Source: Clostridia bacterium
GTDB lineage: Bacteria; Bacillota_E; SLMV01; PUMD01
Assembly (NCBI GenBank): GCA_003563755.1
Contig: PWUB01000156.1
Span: 1-16,873 of the forward strand
Reading direction: 5' to 3'
DNA length: 16,873 bases
Shown: in pieces, positions 1 to 6,877 of the stretch
Layout: each line of letters opens with the position of its first letter
How positions within the stretch are numbered: position 1 is the first letter of the stretch
Notes under the pieces: model-generated
What the model saw: the letters and a program-made list of their open reading frames with translations, nothing else
What the model was told of the DNA's origin: nothing
Database searches by the model: none
Translations under genes and position numbers: made by a program

Positions 1-986
1 ATGCGTGCCAGGGGTCCGGGATAGGTGCCGCCGAAGGTGTAGGGGTAGACATCCACCGCGATATCGACACCCGAGCTGCGGGCCTCCCGGATCATATCCA
101 GGCTGTCGTTAACCAGGCCCCAGTTAGCCCTACCGGACGCCTTGTGGTGGGATATCTGGACAGGTGAGCCACTCCCGGCACCTATCCGAACCGCCTCCCG
201 AACTGCCTCCAGGAGACGGTCATCCTCCCCGCGGATGTGCGAGGCGTACAGTCCGCCGTAGCGCGATATCACGCGGCACAGCTGCACAACCTCTTCGGTG
301 TCAGCATAGCAGCTGGGCACATAGGTGAGACCCGTGGACAGGCCGAATGCACCCGCCCCCATGGCCTCCTGCACCAACATCTGCATCTCCTTGAGGTCCT
401 CGGTGGTCGCTCGCGAGTCACCGCTTCCTAACACCGAGGCCCGGACGGGGCCGTGAGCAACCAGGCCGACGATGTTCATGGTCCGGTCCTGCTCGGCGAG
501 TAACTCCGCGTAGTCGCTCCACCTGGGCCACAGGGGCCACTCGACGCCGGCCCTCTCGAGCCAGCTCGACTCGTATCGGCGCCACCCGGTAAAGTACTCG
601 TGTCCCCTTTCGTTCAGAGGGGCGGGGCCGATGGAACAGTTACCGATGGTGTCCGTGGTTACCCCCTGAAGGATCTTGGCCGAGGCGTCCGGTGCAGCGA
701 GTATGGACAGGTCTGAGTGTGTGTGAATATCGATGAAACCCGGGCTGATAACCAGGCCGCTGGCATCCACCACACCATCGACACCCTCCTCAGTACCGCA
801 GCCAGAATCATAGGGCTGCACATCGGCGAGCCTCCGGGACGCATCCAGGGCCGTTTCACCATCTTTCAGGTCGGCCGTTTTGCGTACCTCCTCGATGCGG
901 TCATCCTGGATAAGTACGTCGCCGATGAAAGGTGCGCCCCCTGTCCCGTCGATGATGACACCACCCTTTATGAGGTATGAGCCCAT
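1..986 (-). CDS. N-acyl-D-amino-acid deacylase (D-aminoacylase family amidohydrolase), 3' end beyond window
   Basis: Predicted zinc-dependent amidohydrolase that removes the N-acyl group from N-acyl-D-amino acids. The first 328 residues are visible; the family is usually about 480-530 residues, so the C-terminal third, with the expected catalytic Asp, lies left of position 1. Seen: an N-terminal beta-sandwich start, the metal motif PGFIDIHTHSD (H88, H90), GNCS with the expected metal-ligand Cys (C117), the family hallmark GLSTGLTYVP (residues 215-224), SHIRGE (H250) and QISHHK (H280/H281). The ATG at 986 is chosen because GGAGAGGAG lies a few bases upstream and the reading matches the family N-terminus. 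Unusual points are a roughly 25-residue insertion at about 45-70, before the first metal motif, and GNCS where GNCG is common. It is divergent from the radical SAM gene. The substrate could instead be another N-acyl or ureido compound. The family call is firm; the exact substrate is inference. Confidence 0.9.
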   Translation of the reverse strand, partial: MGSYLIKGGVIIDGTGGAPFIGDVLIQDDRIEEVRKTADLKDGETALDASRRLADVQPYDSGCGTEEGVDGVVDASGLVISPGFIDIHTHSDLSILAAPDASAKILQGVTTDTIGNCSIGPAPLNERGHEYFTGWRRYESSWLERAGVEWPLWPRWSDYAELLAEQDRTMNIVGLVAHGPVRASVLGSGDSRATTEDLKEMQMLVQEAMGAGAFGLSTGLTYVPSCYADTEEVVQLCRVISRYGGLYASHIRGEDDRLLEAVREAVRIGAGSGSPVQISHHKASGRANWGLVNDSLDMIREARSSGVDIAVDVYPYTFGGTYPGPLAR

Positions 987-1014
987 GTTCTCCTCTCCCA
1001 ATCTCACGTGATTG

Positions 1015-1067
1015 TCGGCCCCTTGGCAAAGCGGCACCCCACACCCCACTCGAAGCCGAGGGGCCGA
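1015..1067. repeat. 13-bp inverted repeat in the leader of the D-aminoacylase gene
   Basis: Arms 1015-1027 (TCGGCCCCTTGGC) and 1055-1067 (GCCGAGGGGCCGA) pair over 13 positions. Position 1024/1058 is a G-U wobble in plus-strand RNA and an A-C mismatch in minus-strand RNA. The loop is 27 bases. It sits 28 bases upstream of the ATG at 986. No T-run follows on either strand, so it is not a standard intrinsic terminator. It may be a leader RNA structure or an operator; the role is not known. Confidence 0.6.
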
Positions 1068-1227
1068 TCCGATATCTCTGAGACTCAGGGACCTTTTCCA
1101 CGTGCCGGGGCGGATTCCTTCATCGGTTCCTTCACGGGACACCAGGGAGAGGTGCGCCGCTGAGTTTGATAAGCGACCGGATCCGGCGCGTACTCCACCG
1201 CCATGGAGACAGCCGCCCAAAGAGTTA

Positions 1228-1255
1228 AGGTCTTCCCGGGGGGGCGGGAAGACCT
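1228..1255. repeat. Perfect 10-bp inverted repeat with an 8-base G-rich loop
   Basis: The arms AGGTCTTCCC (1228-1237) and GGGAAGACCT (1246-1255) are perfectly complementary, with loop GGGGGGGC. There is no clean T-tract on the plus side; on the minus side only a broken one (TTAACTCTTT) follows. It lies between divergent genes, so a terminator would act on a leader or on an unrecognised transcript. It could equally be a regulator binding site. Confidence 0.55.
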
Positions 1256-1446
1256 GTATCGGGGGACAGTGAACTCGTAGTATTTCCGTTGGGTTCTTCA
1301 CCTGCTTCGTTTCCACTATACAGGAGTCTGCGCTTGGGGAGGTATCGGGTTGTGCCAGTATTGTCACAGCAGCGCATCTAAGGTCTCCGCCCTATGAGCA
1401 GACTGCAGATACTGTCCATGCACTAATAAGAAACGGTAATTCTCCC

Positions 1447-1519
1447 GGCTGACAGGAGAAGGAGGCGGCTTCAGCCAAGTCTTACAGAGGAAGTCAACGC
1501 CCGGTGCTGCTTTCCGGGC
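1447..1519 (+). promoter_or_regulatory. Two small hairpins in the 5' leader of the radical SAM gene
   Basis: GGCTGA (1447-1452) pairs with TCAGCC (1471-1476). GCCCGG (1499-1504) pairs with CCGGGC (1514-1519). The second hairpin ends four bases before the ribosome binding site AGGGGAGG at 1524-1531, so it could influence translation of the downstream gene. No match to a known riboswitch class was recognised. The arms are only 6 bp and could be chance in G+C-rich DNA. Confidence 0.3.
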
Positions 1520-1539
1520 AGACAGGGGAGGTTGCTTGC

Positions 1540-2391
1540 ATGGACGCTCTTCATCTGCTGCTCACCTACGCGTGTAGCAGGGAATGCCCGCACTGCTTCG
1601 TCTGGGGTGGTCCCCCCGGGCCCACCATGACCACCGAACAGGTCATCGACTACGTCGACATGGCGGCGAGCGCCGGCATGAAAAAGGTCGCCTTCGAGGG
1701 AGGAGAGCCCTTCCTGCATTACCGGGCGCTGGTTTCGGGGGTACGTGCAACCCAGGCCAGGGACCTTGAGGTGAGTATCGTGACCAACGCCTCGTGGGCC
1801 TGCTGTCATCCCACCGCCCGCCGGCTCTTGCAACCGCTGTTACAACTGGGAGATATCAGCCTCATGATCAGCACGGACAGCTTCCACGGCGGGCGCGAGG
1901 AAGACCGGCGTGTGTCTGTCTGCACAGACACCGCCCGTGATATGGGCGTTGATCCGGTGATGTTCCGAACGGGGTTTGCGGACGTCATGTTCCGCGGCCG
2001 CGCCGCGGTGACCCTGGCCGGGCTGAAGCGTCAGATCCCCTGGGATCAGTTCACATCCTGTCCCCACGAGGACCTGCTGCATCCCGGGCGCGCCCACCTG
2101 GATGCCGCGGGTTTTCTCCACCTTTGCCAGGGATTGTGCCCGGGACGGGTCGACGGGAATCTCGCCGACCTTATCTCCCCGGAGTTTGTCAAACAGCATC
2201 CGCTCATACCGGTCATCGCCGGTGGGGGGCCGGCGGCGCTGGTTGAGGAACACGAGCTGGTCCTCGAGCGAACGCGGTACGCTGATGCGTGCCACCTGTG
2301 TTACACGGTGCGGGGGATGCTGCGCCCCGCCTTTCCGGAGTTCCTGGGTCCCGACCGCGTGTACGGTGATATCAACGACCGCGGTCTATAG
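1540..2391 (+). CDS. Radical SAM protein with SPASM-like C-terminal cysteines
   Basis: A 283-residue predicted radical S-adenosylmethionine enzyme. The cluster motif CSRECPHC (C12, C16, C19) fits CxxxCxxC, and GGEP follows at 54-57. The C-terminal half carries C174, C196, C200, C251 and C254, arranged like a SPASM/Twitch-type auxiliary Fe-S cluster region, with a G-x-L-H-x-C-Q-G stretch and a final CHLC. The reaction and substrate are not known to me; many SPASM proteins modify peptides or mature other enzymes. The ATG at 1540 is preferred over the in-frame GTG at 1504 because AGGGGAGG (1524-1531) is correctly spaced and the radical SAM fold begins at once. It is divergent from the D-aminoacylase, preceded by a structured leader, and the only solid plus-strand gene. 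Its stop abuts the stop of the convergent response regulator. No precursor peptide gene is obvious nearby. Confidence 0.85.
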   Translation: MDALHLLLTYACSRECPHCFVWGGPPGPTMTTEQVIDYVDMAASAGMKKVAFEGGEPFLHYRALVSGVRATQARDLEVSIVTNASWACCHPTARRLLQPLLQLGDISLMISTDSFHGGREEDRRVSVCTDTARDMGVDPVMFRTGFADVMFRGRAAVTLAGLKRQIPWDQFTSCPHEDLLHPGRAHLDAAGFLHLCQGLCPGRVDGNLADLISPEFVKQHPLIPVIAGGGPAALVEEHELVLERTRYADACHLCYTVRGMLRPAFPEFLGPDRVYGDINDRGL

Positions 2392-3048
2392 GGAGATGAG
2401 CCCCTTCTTGATGGCGTACTTGGTGAGCGCGACCCTATCATGCATGTCCAGTTTCTCCATGATGTTGGCCCTATGAGCCTGCACGGTCTTTATGCTGATA
2501 TACAGTTCATCGGCTATCTCCCGGTTGGTAAGTCCCTCGGCAATGAGGGTCAGCACCTCCAGCTCCCGTTCGGTCAACCCGTCGTAGATGTCTGGGTCCG
2601 CACCCGCAGCGTCGGGTTTGGCGCCGTTTTCGTATATGAGAGCCTCGGCCACCGACGGATGCATGATAGTGTTGCCTTGCATGACGGCCTCAACGGCCGA
2701 CACCAGCTCCCGGGTCGCGGTTCGCTTCACAACGTATCCCGAAGCGCCCGCCTTGAATATGGGGTATATGTAACCCTCCTCATCATGCATGGTCAGAATG
2801 AGAACCTTGGTGTCCGGTGATTGCTCCTTGATGGCCTTGGTGGCCTGGATACCGTTGAGCTCGGGCATACTGATGTCCATGAGAACTACGTCCGGTTCAA
2901 GCTCCGCCGCCTTCTCAACCGCCTCCCTGCCGTCGCTGGCTTCGCCCACGACCCGGAGGTGTTCGTGCTCGGCCAACAGGGACTTTATGCCTTCGCGGAG
3001 AATGGTGTGATCATCGACCAACAGCACCCGTATCACGTCGCCGGTCAC
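2386..3048 (-). CDS. NarL/FixJ (LuxR-type) two-component response regulator
   Basis: A 220-residue DNA-binding response regulator. The receiver domain (about 5-125) has the acidic pair D12-D13, the phosphoacceptor D58 in VLMDISMP, the T of LTMHD and the lysine of GYVVKR. A linker follows, then a LuxR-type helix-turn-helix (about 158-220, LTERELEVLTLIAEGLTNREIA, recognition helix in SIKTVQAHRANIMEKL). It starts with GTG at 3048, with a strong GGAGG six to eight bases upstream, and overlaps the kinase stop by 4 bp (GTGA), so translation is probably coupled. It is the cognate partner of the kinase just upstream. It is the last gene of the trmO-hpt-guaA operon. The regulated genes are unknown. 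No terminator is visible after its stop, which abuts the convergent radical SAM stop. Confidence 0.93.
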   Translation of the reverse strand: MTGDVIRVLLVDDHTILREGIKSLLAEHEHLRVVGEASDGREAVEKAAELEPDVVLMDISMPELNGIQATKAIKEQSPDTKVLILTMHDEEGYIYPIFKAGASGYVVKRTATRELVSAVEAVMQGNTIMHPSVAEALIYENGAKPDAAGADPDIYDGLTERELEVLTLIAEGLTNREIADELYISIKTVQAHRANIMEKLDMHDRVALTKYAIKKGLISL

Positions 3049-4145
3049 GGTTGCTCCCTCCTAACCCTCGGTTCTGCGGCGTCAGGCCGCGGAATTTCAA
3101 CATTAACCCGTGTCCCCTCACCGGGCTTGGACTGGACATCAAGAGTGCCCCCCAACAGTTTGGCCCGCTCCTGCATGCCGAACAGCCCCAGTCCGGCATA
3201 GGCGGCGCCGTTTTGTCGATCATCGGGTTCGAAACCCACCCCATCATCCGCAACCTCGAGAGCCACGGTGTCGCTGCTCACCTTGATGCTAGAGATGACC
3301 AGGGATGCCTCGGCGTGCTTGATGATGTTGGTCAGGGCTTCCTGGAAGATGCGGAACAGAGCTGTCTCCGTGTCGGGAGGTAGACGGTCATCTCCCCCCT
3401 GAACATCGAAGCGGGAGTCGACCCCCAGGGGCTCGAGCTTGTTCATCGCGTACCACCGCATGGCCGGAATGAGGCCCAGGTCGTCCAGGATGCTCGGTCG
3501 GAGGTCGAAGATAAGCTTCCTTATCTCCTCCAGGGTGCTCTCGGTGAGATCCCGGGTGCTCACCAGCCGCCGCCGGACCGAAGCCAGGCATTCGGCAGCC
3601 TCCTCGGAGACCTTGATCCTGGAGAGGGCATCAATGGTGACCTCGAGGTTGATGATCAGGGTCGTGAGTGCCTGGCTGGTCTCATCGTGCAGCTCACGGC
3701 CTATCCTCCTTCGCTCGCGCTCCAGGGCCTGCAGCGTCCGGGATGAGGTGTACTTCCGGCTTCTCTCCAGGTTGTCGAGAACCTGGTTCAGGACGCCTCC
3801 CACCTGGGCCAGCTCCCTGTCCCCCGTTATGTACGGTGCGCGCGCGCGGTAGTCGCCCTTCTGCAGTCGACTAACCGTATCCATCAGTCGCAGAAGGGGT
3901 TGAAAGAGCACCCGCAGCGACATGAGATGCAGGTACAGGACCACTCCCAGGACGACCACCAGGAAAGCCGCAGCCACCTCCACCGATGCACTGTACAGCC
4001 ACCCCTGCCGCCCGAGAACGAATATGATGAGGAGGGGCGGAATGAGTGTGATCAGAGAGCCCAGCATGACCTTGAACATCATGGGCCACCGGGCGTACCT
4101 CTTCAGAAGCCATCCGCGTAGAGACTGCACCCGGCTCACTCCCAT
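3045..4145 (-). CDS. Membrane sensor histidine kinase, NarX/DesK-like (HisKA_3)
   Basis: A 366-residue sensor kinase that would phosphorylate the response regulator encoded next. Two membrane helices (about 26-45 and 54-75) are joined by a loop of only a few residues, so there is no extracytoplasmic sensor domain. A HAMP-like linker follows (about 76-128). The HisKA_3 dimerisation domain has the phosphoacceptor H153 in [11 protein letters not shown] and the family motif [12 protein letters not shown]. The HATPase_c domain has the N-box [10 protein letters not shown] (N273), G1 VADDGVGF (298-305) and G2 [11 protein letters not shown]. The ATG at 4145 overlaps the guaA stop by 10 bp but has a weak ribosome binding site. 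A GTG at 4130 with GGGAG eight bases upstream is an alternative start that trims five residues. The short loop suggests sensing in or under the membrane, which is inference. Confidence 0.9.
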   Translation of the reverse strand: MGVSRVQSLRGWLLKRYARWPMMFKVMLGSLITLIPPLLIIFVLGRQGWLYSASVEVAAAFLVVVLGVVLYLHLMSLRVLFQPLLRLMDTVSRLQKGDYRARAPYITGDRELAQVGGVLNQVLDNLERSRKYTSSRTLQALERERRRIGRELHDETSQALTTLIINLEVTIDALSRIKVSEEAAECLASVRRRLVSTRDLTESTLEEIRKLIFDLRPSILDDLGLIPAMRWYAMNKLEPLGVDSRFDVQGGDDRLPPDTETALFRIFQEALTNIIKHAEASLVISSIKVSSDTVALEVADDGVGFEPDDRQNGAAYAGLGLFGMQERAKLLGGTLDVQSKPGEGTRVNVEIPRPDAAEPRVRREQP

Positions 4146-5677
4146 TCGATGGTGCCTGGAGGCTTGGAGGTCACATCATATACGACCCGGTTGATCCCCT
4201 TCGTCACGTTGATGATGCGTCGCGCAGCACGGTCCAACACATCGTGGGGAATGCGTGCCCAGTCGGCGGTCATGGCATCCTCACTCGTCACTGCCCGGAG
4301 GACGACCGTTCGTCCGTAGGTCCTGGCGTCACCCATGACTCCCACGCTCTTGACATCGGTGAGCACCGCGAAGGCCTGCCATATATCCCCGTACAGTCCA
4401 GCATCCTGGATCTCCTGGATGAACACGGCATCGGCAGCCCGAAGGCTCTCCAGTTTCTCCTCCGTGATCTCACCCAGGACTCGTACCGCCAGGCCCGGGC
4501 CCGGGAAGGGATGCCGCCATAGGATCTCCTCAGAGAGACCCAGTTCCTCCCCCACCCTGCGTACCTCGTCTTTGAACAGATCCCGCAGCGGCTCCACCAG
4601 CTTCAGCTTCATGACCTCCGGAAGCCCCCCGACATTGTGATGGGTCTTGATGAGCGCTGATGCCTGGGTGCCGCTCTCCACGACGTCCGGGTAGATGGTT
4701 CCCTGTACCAAGAACTCGAAATCGCCCATATAAGCGGCCTGCTCTTCGAATACGCCTATGAATTCCCGCCCGATGATCCTTCGCTTGTCCTCCGGATCAT
4801 CCACCCCCTTGAGAGCCCCCAGGAACCGATCCCGTGCATCCACGAACACCACGTTCATGTCCATCTCGTCAGCGAAAAGCTGCCTGACGGCCTCCGGCTC
4901 TCCCTGGCGCATCAAGCCGTGGTCCACGAATACAGAGACCAGTCCATCGCCGATGGCGCGGTGCACGAGGGTGGCGGCCACGGACGAGTCCACTCCACCG
5001 CTAAGCCCGCATATCGCCCGCCCGTCACCGACCTGGCGGCGGATTCTCCCCACGACGTCATCCACGAAGGAGCGCATGGACCAGTTTCCCTCGAAACCTG
5101 CAATGCTGTACAGCCAGTTCTCAAGAACACGGCGTCCCTCGGGGGTGTGGTGCACCTCCGGGTGAAACTGCACCCCGTACATCCTCCGTTCCGGTGAGCC
5201 GATGGCTGCCACGTGTCCGTCGTCGGTGCTTGCCATCACTGTGAAGCCTTCAGGAGCTTCGCGCACGGTATCGCCGTGGCTCATCCACACCTGCAGCTGG
5301 TCTCCGAGGCCAGACAGCAGCTCACCGGCCTCCTCGACAGACACGCGCACCCGACCGTACTCACCCGAATCACCCGCGGTGACACAGTGGGCTCCGCCGA
5401 AGTGCGCCGCCAACAGCTGGTGACCGTAGCAGATGCCGAGCATGGGCAGTCCCAGGGAGAATATCGCCGAGTCAGGGTGCATAGCTGCATCGGAATAGAC
5501 ATTACCGGGCCCTCCGCTCAGGATGAGCGCGCCGGGCTCACGCCCGCGGAGCTCTTCCGCCGGGATGTCTCCGGGCGCGATCTCGCTGTAGACGCCGCAT
5601 TCTCTCACCCGACGGGCGATCAACTGAGCATACTGGGCTCCGAAATCGAGAATCAACACCTTTTCTCTGGGCTTCAA
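4136..5677 (-). CDS. guaA: GMP synthase (glutamine-hydrolysing)
   Basis: A 513-residue cytoplasmic enzyme that converts XMP to GMP using ATP and glutamine, the last step of guanine nucleotide synthesis. The N-terminal class I amidotransferase domain has the nucleophile C83 in GICYGHQ and the triad partners H172 and E174 in FHPEV. The ATP-pyrophosphatase domain has the PP-loop SGGVDSS (226-232). The C-terminal dimerisation domain carries [11 protein letters not shown] and ends in the family signature PPGTIEWE. Length is normal for the family (about 510-525). The start is TTG at 5677, overlapping the hpt stop as TTGA, with AGGGGGAGG just upstream, which suggests coupling. Pairing with hpt puts guanine and hypoxanthine recovery in one unit. 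All catalytic residues I looked for are present. Confidence 0.97.
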   Translation of the reverse strand: MKPREKVLILDFGAQYAQLIARRVRECGVYSEIAPGDIPAEELRGREPGALILSGGPGNVYSDAAMHPDSAIFSLGLPMLGICYGHQLLAAHFGGAHCVTAGDSGEYGRVRVSVEEAGELLSGLGDQLQVWMSHGDTVREAPEGFTVMASTDDGHVAAIGSPERRMYGVQFHPEVHHTPEGRRVLENWLYSIAGFEGNWSMRSFVDDVVGRIRRQVGDGRAICGLSGGVDSSVAATLVHRAIGDGLVSVFVDHGLMRQGEPEAVRQLFADEMDMNVVFVDARDRFLGALKGVDDPEDKRRIIGREFIGVFEEQAAYMGDFEFLVQGTIYPDVVESGTQASALIKTHHNVGGLPEVMKLKLVEPLRDLFKDEVRRVGEELGLSEEILWRHPFPGPGLAVRVLGEITEEKLESLRAADAVFIQEIQDAGLYGDIWQAFAVLTDVKSVGVMGDARTYGRTVVLRAVTSEDAMTADWARIPHDVLDRAARRIINVTKGINRVVYDVTSKPPGTIEWE

Positions 5678-6291
5678 CCGCCTCCCCCTCTCTCGCTCTC
5701 CCCCTGTACAACCGCCACGAAGGGCAGGTCGCGGTAGTTCTCGTCACGGTCCAGACCGTATCCGACCACGAACTCGTCCGGGATCTGAAGGCCGCAGTAA
5801 TCCAACTCAACCCGAACCTCCCTGCGGTCCGGTTTGTCCAGCAGAACACAGACCCCGAGGCTCCCTGGATCGTGGGAGGCCAGGTGTTCGCGCAGGTAGC
5901 ACAGGGTCAAGCCCGTGTCCACGATGTCCTCCACGATCAGCACGTGGCGACCCTCGATGGACGTGCTCAGGTCATGCAGAATCCTCACCACCCCCGAAGA
6001 GGTGGTGCTGGAGCCGTAACTCGATACTGCCATGAAATCGATGGCTGTGGGAATATCAAGGGCCCTGGCGAGATCGGACAGAAACACCACCGCTCCTTTG
6101 AGAATACCGACCAGCAGAAGAGGTCGGCAGACACTAACCCGGTCTCTGTAGTCAGCGGATATTCTGGTGGCCAGGCACTCAACCGTCCGTGAGATTTTCT
6201 CCTGCGAGATCAATGGCCTGAGCGGCTCTTGCACCCAATATGCCCCCATGCTAACCGCCCCCATCTCCGCCGGGTCCATCCCCGGCGGCAT
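5674..6291 (-). CDS. hpt: Hypoxanthine(-guanine) phosphoribosyltransferase
   Basis: Purine salvage enzyme that joins hypoxanthine or guanine to PRPP, giving IMP or GMP, in the cytoplasm. Seen in order: [11 protein letters not shown] (64-74), the flexible-loop [10 protein letters not shown] (91-100), the PRPP-binding signature [14 protein letters not shown] (117-130) and the C-terminal base-binding region [20 protein letters not shown] (171-190). The frame from ATG 6291 gives 205 residues, longer than the usual 175-190. The in-frame ATG at 6249 gives 191 residues and may be the real start; none of the four possible ATGs has a strong ribosome binding site. It overlaps guaA by 4 bp and follows trmO by 32 bp, so the three are probably co-transcribed. 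Confidence 0.95.
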   Translation of the reverse strand: MPPGMDPAEMGAVSMGAYWVQEPLRPLISQEKISRTVECLATRISADYRDRVSVCRPLLLVGILKGAVVFLSDLARALDIPTAIDFMAVSSYGSSTTSSGVVRILHDLSTSIEGRHVLIVEDIVDTGLTLCYLREHLASHDPGSLGVCVLLDKPDRREVRVELDYCGLQIPDEFVVGYGLDRDENYRDLPFVAVVQGESERGGGG

Positions 6292-6323
6292 CGTTCACTG
6301 CCCCGTGGCACACAAATTATAAC

Positions 6324-6791
6324 TCAAGGATCCGTCACCGTGCTACCTTCACCGGAGACGCCCCTCAGCTCCTCCAGCCACCGGGGAATGCGGGCCTCGA
6401 CTCCTGGAGAGCCCCCGTGGCCCTTGATGTCCACCACGGGCGTACCGTCCAGGGCATCGAGCCCGGACACGGTGAGGCTCGCCCCCGAGACTGACAGCAG
6501 CCGACACACCGTGGCCCCCACCGGGTTCGGACGGCGGGGGCTCCTGGTCGCAAAGACTCCCACCCTGGGCAAGTCCCTGCGGCCCATCGGATGAACCTTC
6601 AGGGTACACCTGTCATCACCTGTGGCCCGGTGCAGCCAGAAGATCACCAGCACGTGGGAGTACTCGGTGATCCCGTCGAGGCCCGGGAGGTATTGTTCCT
6701 CGATCTCGATGGTGGACCGCACTTCACCCCAGCCGTCTGCGGGTCTTTCATGTATGCCGTTGATCACTCGCCCCACCGGGTGCAGCATCAT
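6324..6791 (-). CDS. trmO: TrmO/TsaA-family tRNA methyltransferase (UPF0066), short form
   Basis: A 155-residue TsaA-like beta-barrel protein. Family members such as E. coli TrmO use S-adenosylmethionine to methylate the N6 of threonylcarbamoyladenosine at tRNA position 37. Seen: an early HPVGRV strand, the signature FATRSPRRPNPVG (80-92) and DGTPVVDIK (115-123). It lacks the C-terminal domain that makes the E. coli enzyme about 235 residues. The usual DIKPY after the last motif is replaced by DIKGHGG, so substrate details may differ. The ATG at 6791 is chosen over GTG 6800 because AAGGTGG sits nine bases upstream of the ATG but touches the GTG. It is the first gene after the groEL terminator and leads the hpt-guaA operon. 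No clear promoter is visible in the short space before it. Confidence 0.88.
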   Translation of the reverse strand: MMLHPVGRVINGIHERPADGWGEVRSTIEIEEQYLPGLDGITEYSHVLVIFWLHRATGDDRCTLKVHPMGRRDLPRVGVFATRSPRRPNPVGATVCRLLSVSGASLTVSGLDALDGTPVVDIKGHGGSPGVEARIPRWLEELRGVSGEGSTVTDP

Positions 6792-6821
6792 CGCGGCCAC
6801 CCACCTTCTGAATGGTGCCCC

Positions 6822-6862
6822 AAAAACCTAGGCCCCCCGCTCCGTCACAGCAACGGGGGGCC
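6822..6862 (-). terminator. Intrinsic terminator of groES-groEL
   Basis: On the minus strand a perfect 9-bp G+C stem, GGCCCCCCG / CGGGGGGCC (plus-strand arms 6831-6839 and 6854-6862, 14-base loop), is followed after four bases by TTTTT (6822-6826). It begins 16 bases past the groEL stop. It insulates the chaperone unit from trmO, although the trmO start lies only about 30 bases further on, so some read-through or a promoter overlapping this site would be needed for trmO. Confidence 0.85.
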
Positions 6863-6877
6863 ACTCTCGAGTGTTGT

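Larger units (their letters stand above)
987..1539. other. Divergent intergenic region, about 550 bp, rich in inverted repeats
   Basis: This stretch separates two divergent genes and must carry both promoters. I see no convincing gene in it. An 86-codon reading frame at 1012-1272 (+) has biased, low-complexity composition (many P, R and S), no family resemblance and no good ribosome binding site. The region holds strong inverted repeats at 1015-1067 and 1228-1255, and two smaller ones just before the radical SAM start. TATACA at 1317-1322 is a possible -10 for the radical SAM gene, but no good -35 is visible, so I do not call a promoter. No known riboswitch consensus was recognised. Confidence 0.6.

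Noticed and set aside
1012..1272. 86-codon plus-strand frame in the divergent intergenic region
   Set aside because: It has biased P/R/S composition, runs through two inverted repeats, and lacks a good ribosome binding site.
1394..1426. Ten-codon frame (MSRLQILSMH) before the radical SAM gene, as a leader or precursor peptide
   Set aside because: It has only a weak AAGG upstream and no core-peptide features; such short frames are expected by chance.
1504..1539. Upstream GTG start for the radical SAM protein
   Set aside because: It falls inside a small hairpin, has no ribosome binding site, and adds 12 residues ahead of a fold that starts well at the ATG at 1540 with AGGGGAGG.
6800..6877. 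Dedicated promoter for the trmO operon
   Set aside because: The only candidate (TTGCTG with TAGGTT) overlaps the terminator stem and matches poorly; I could not support it.
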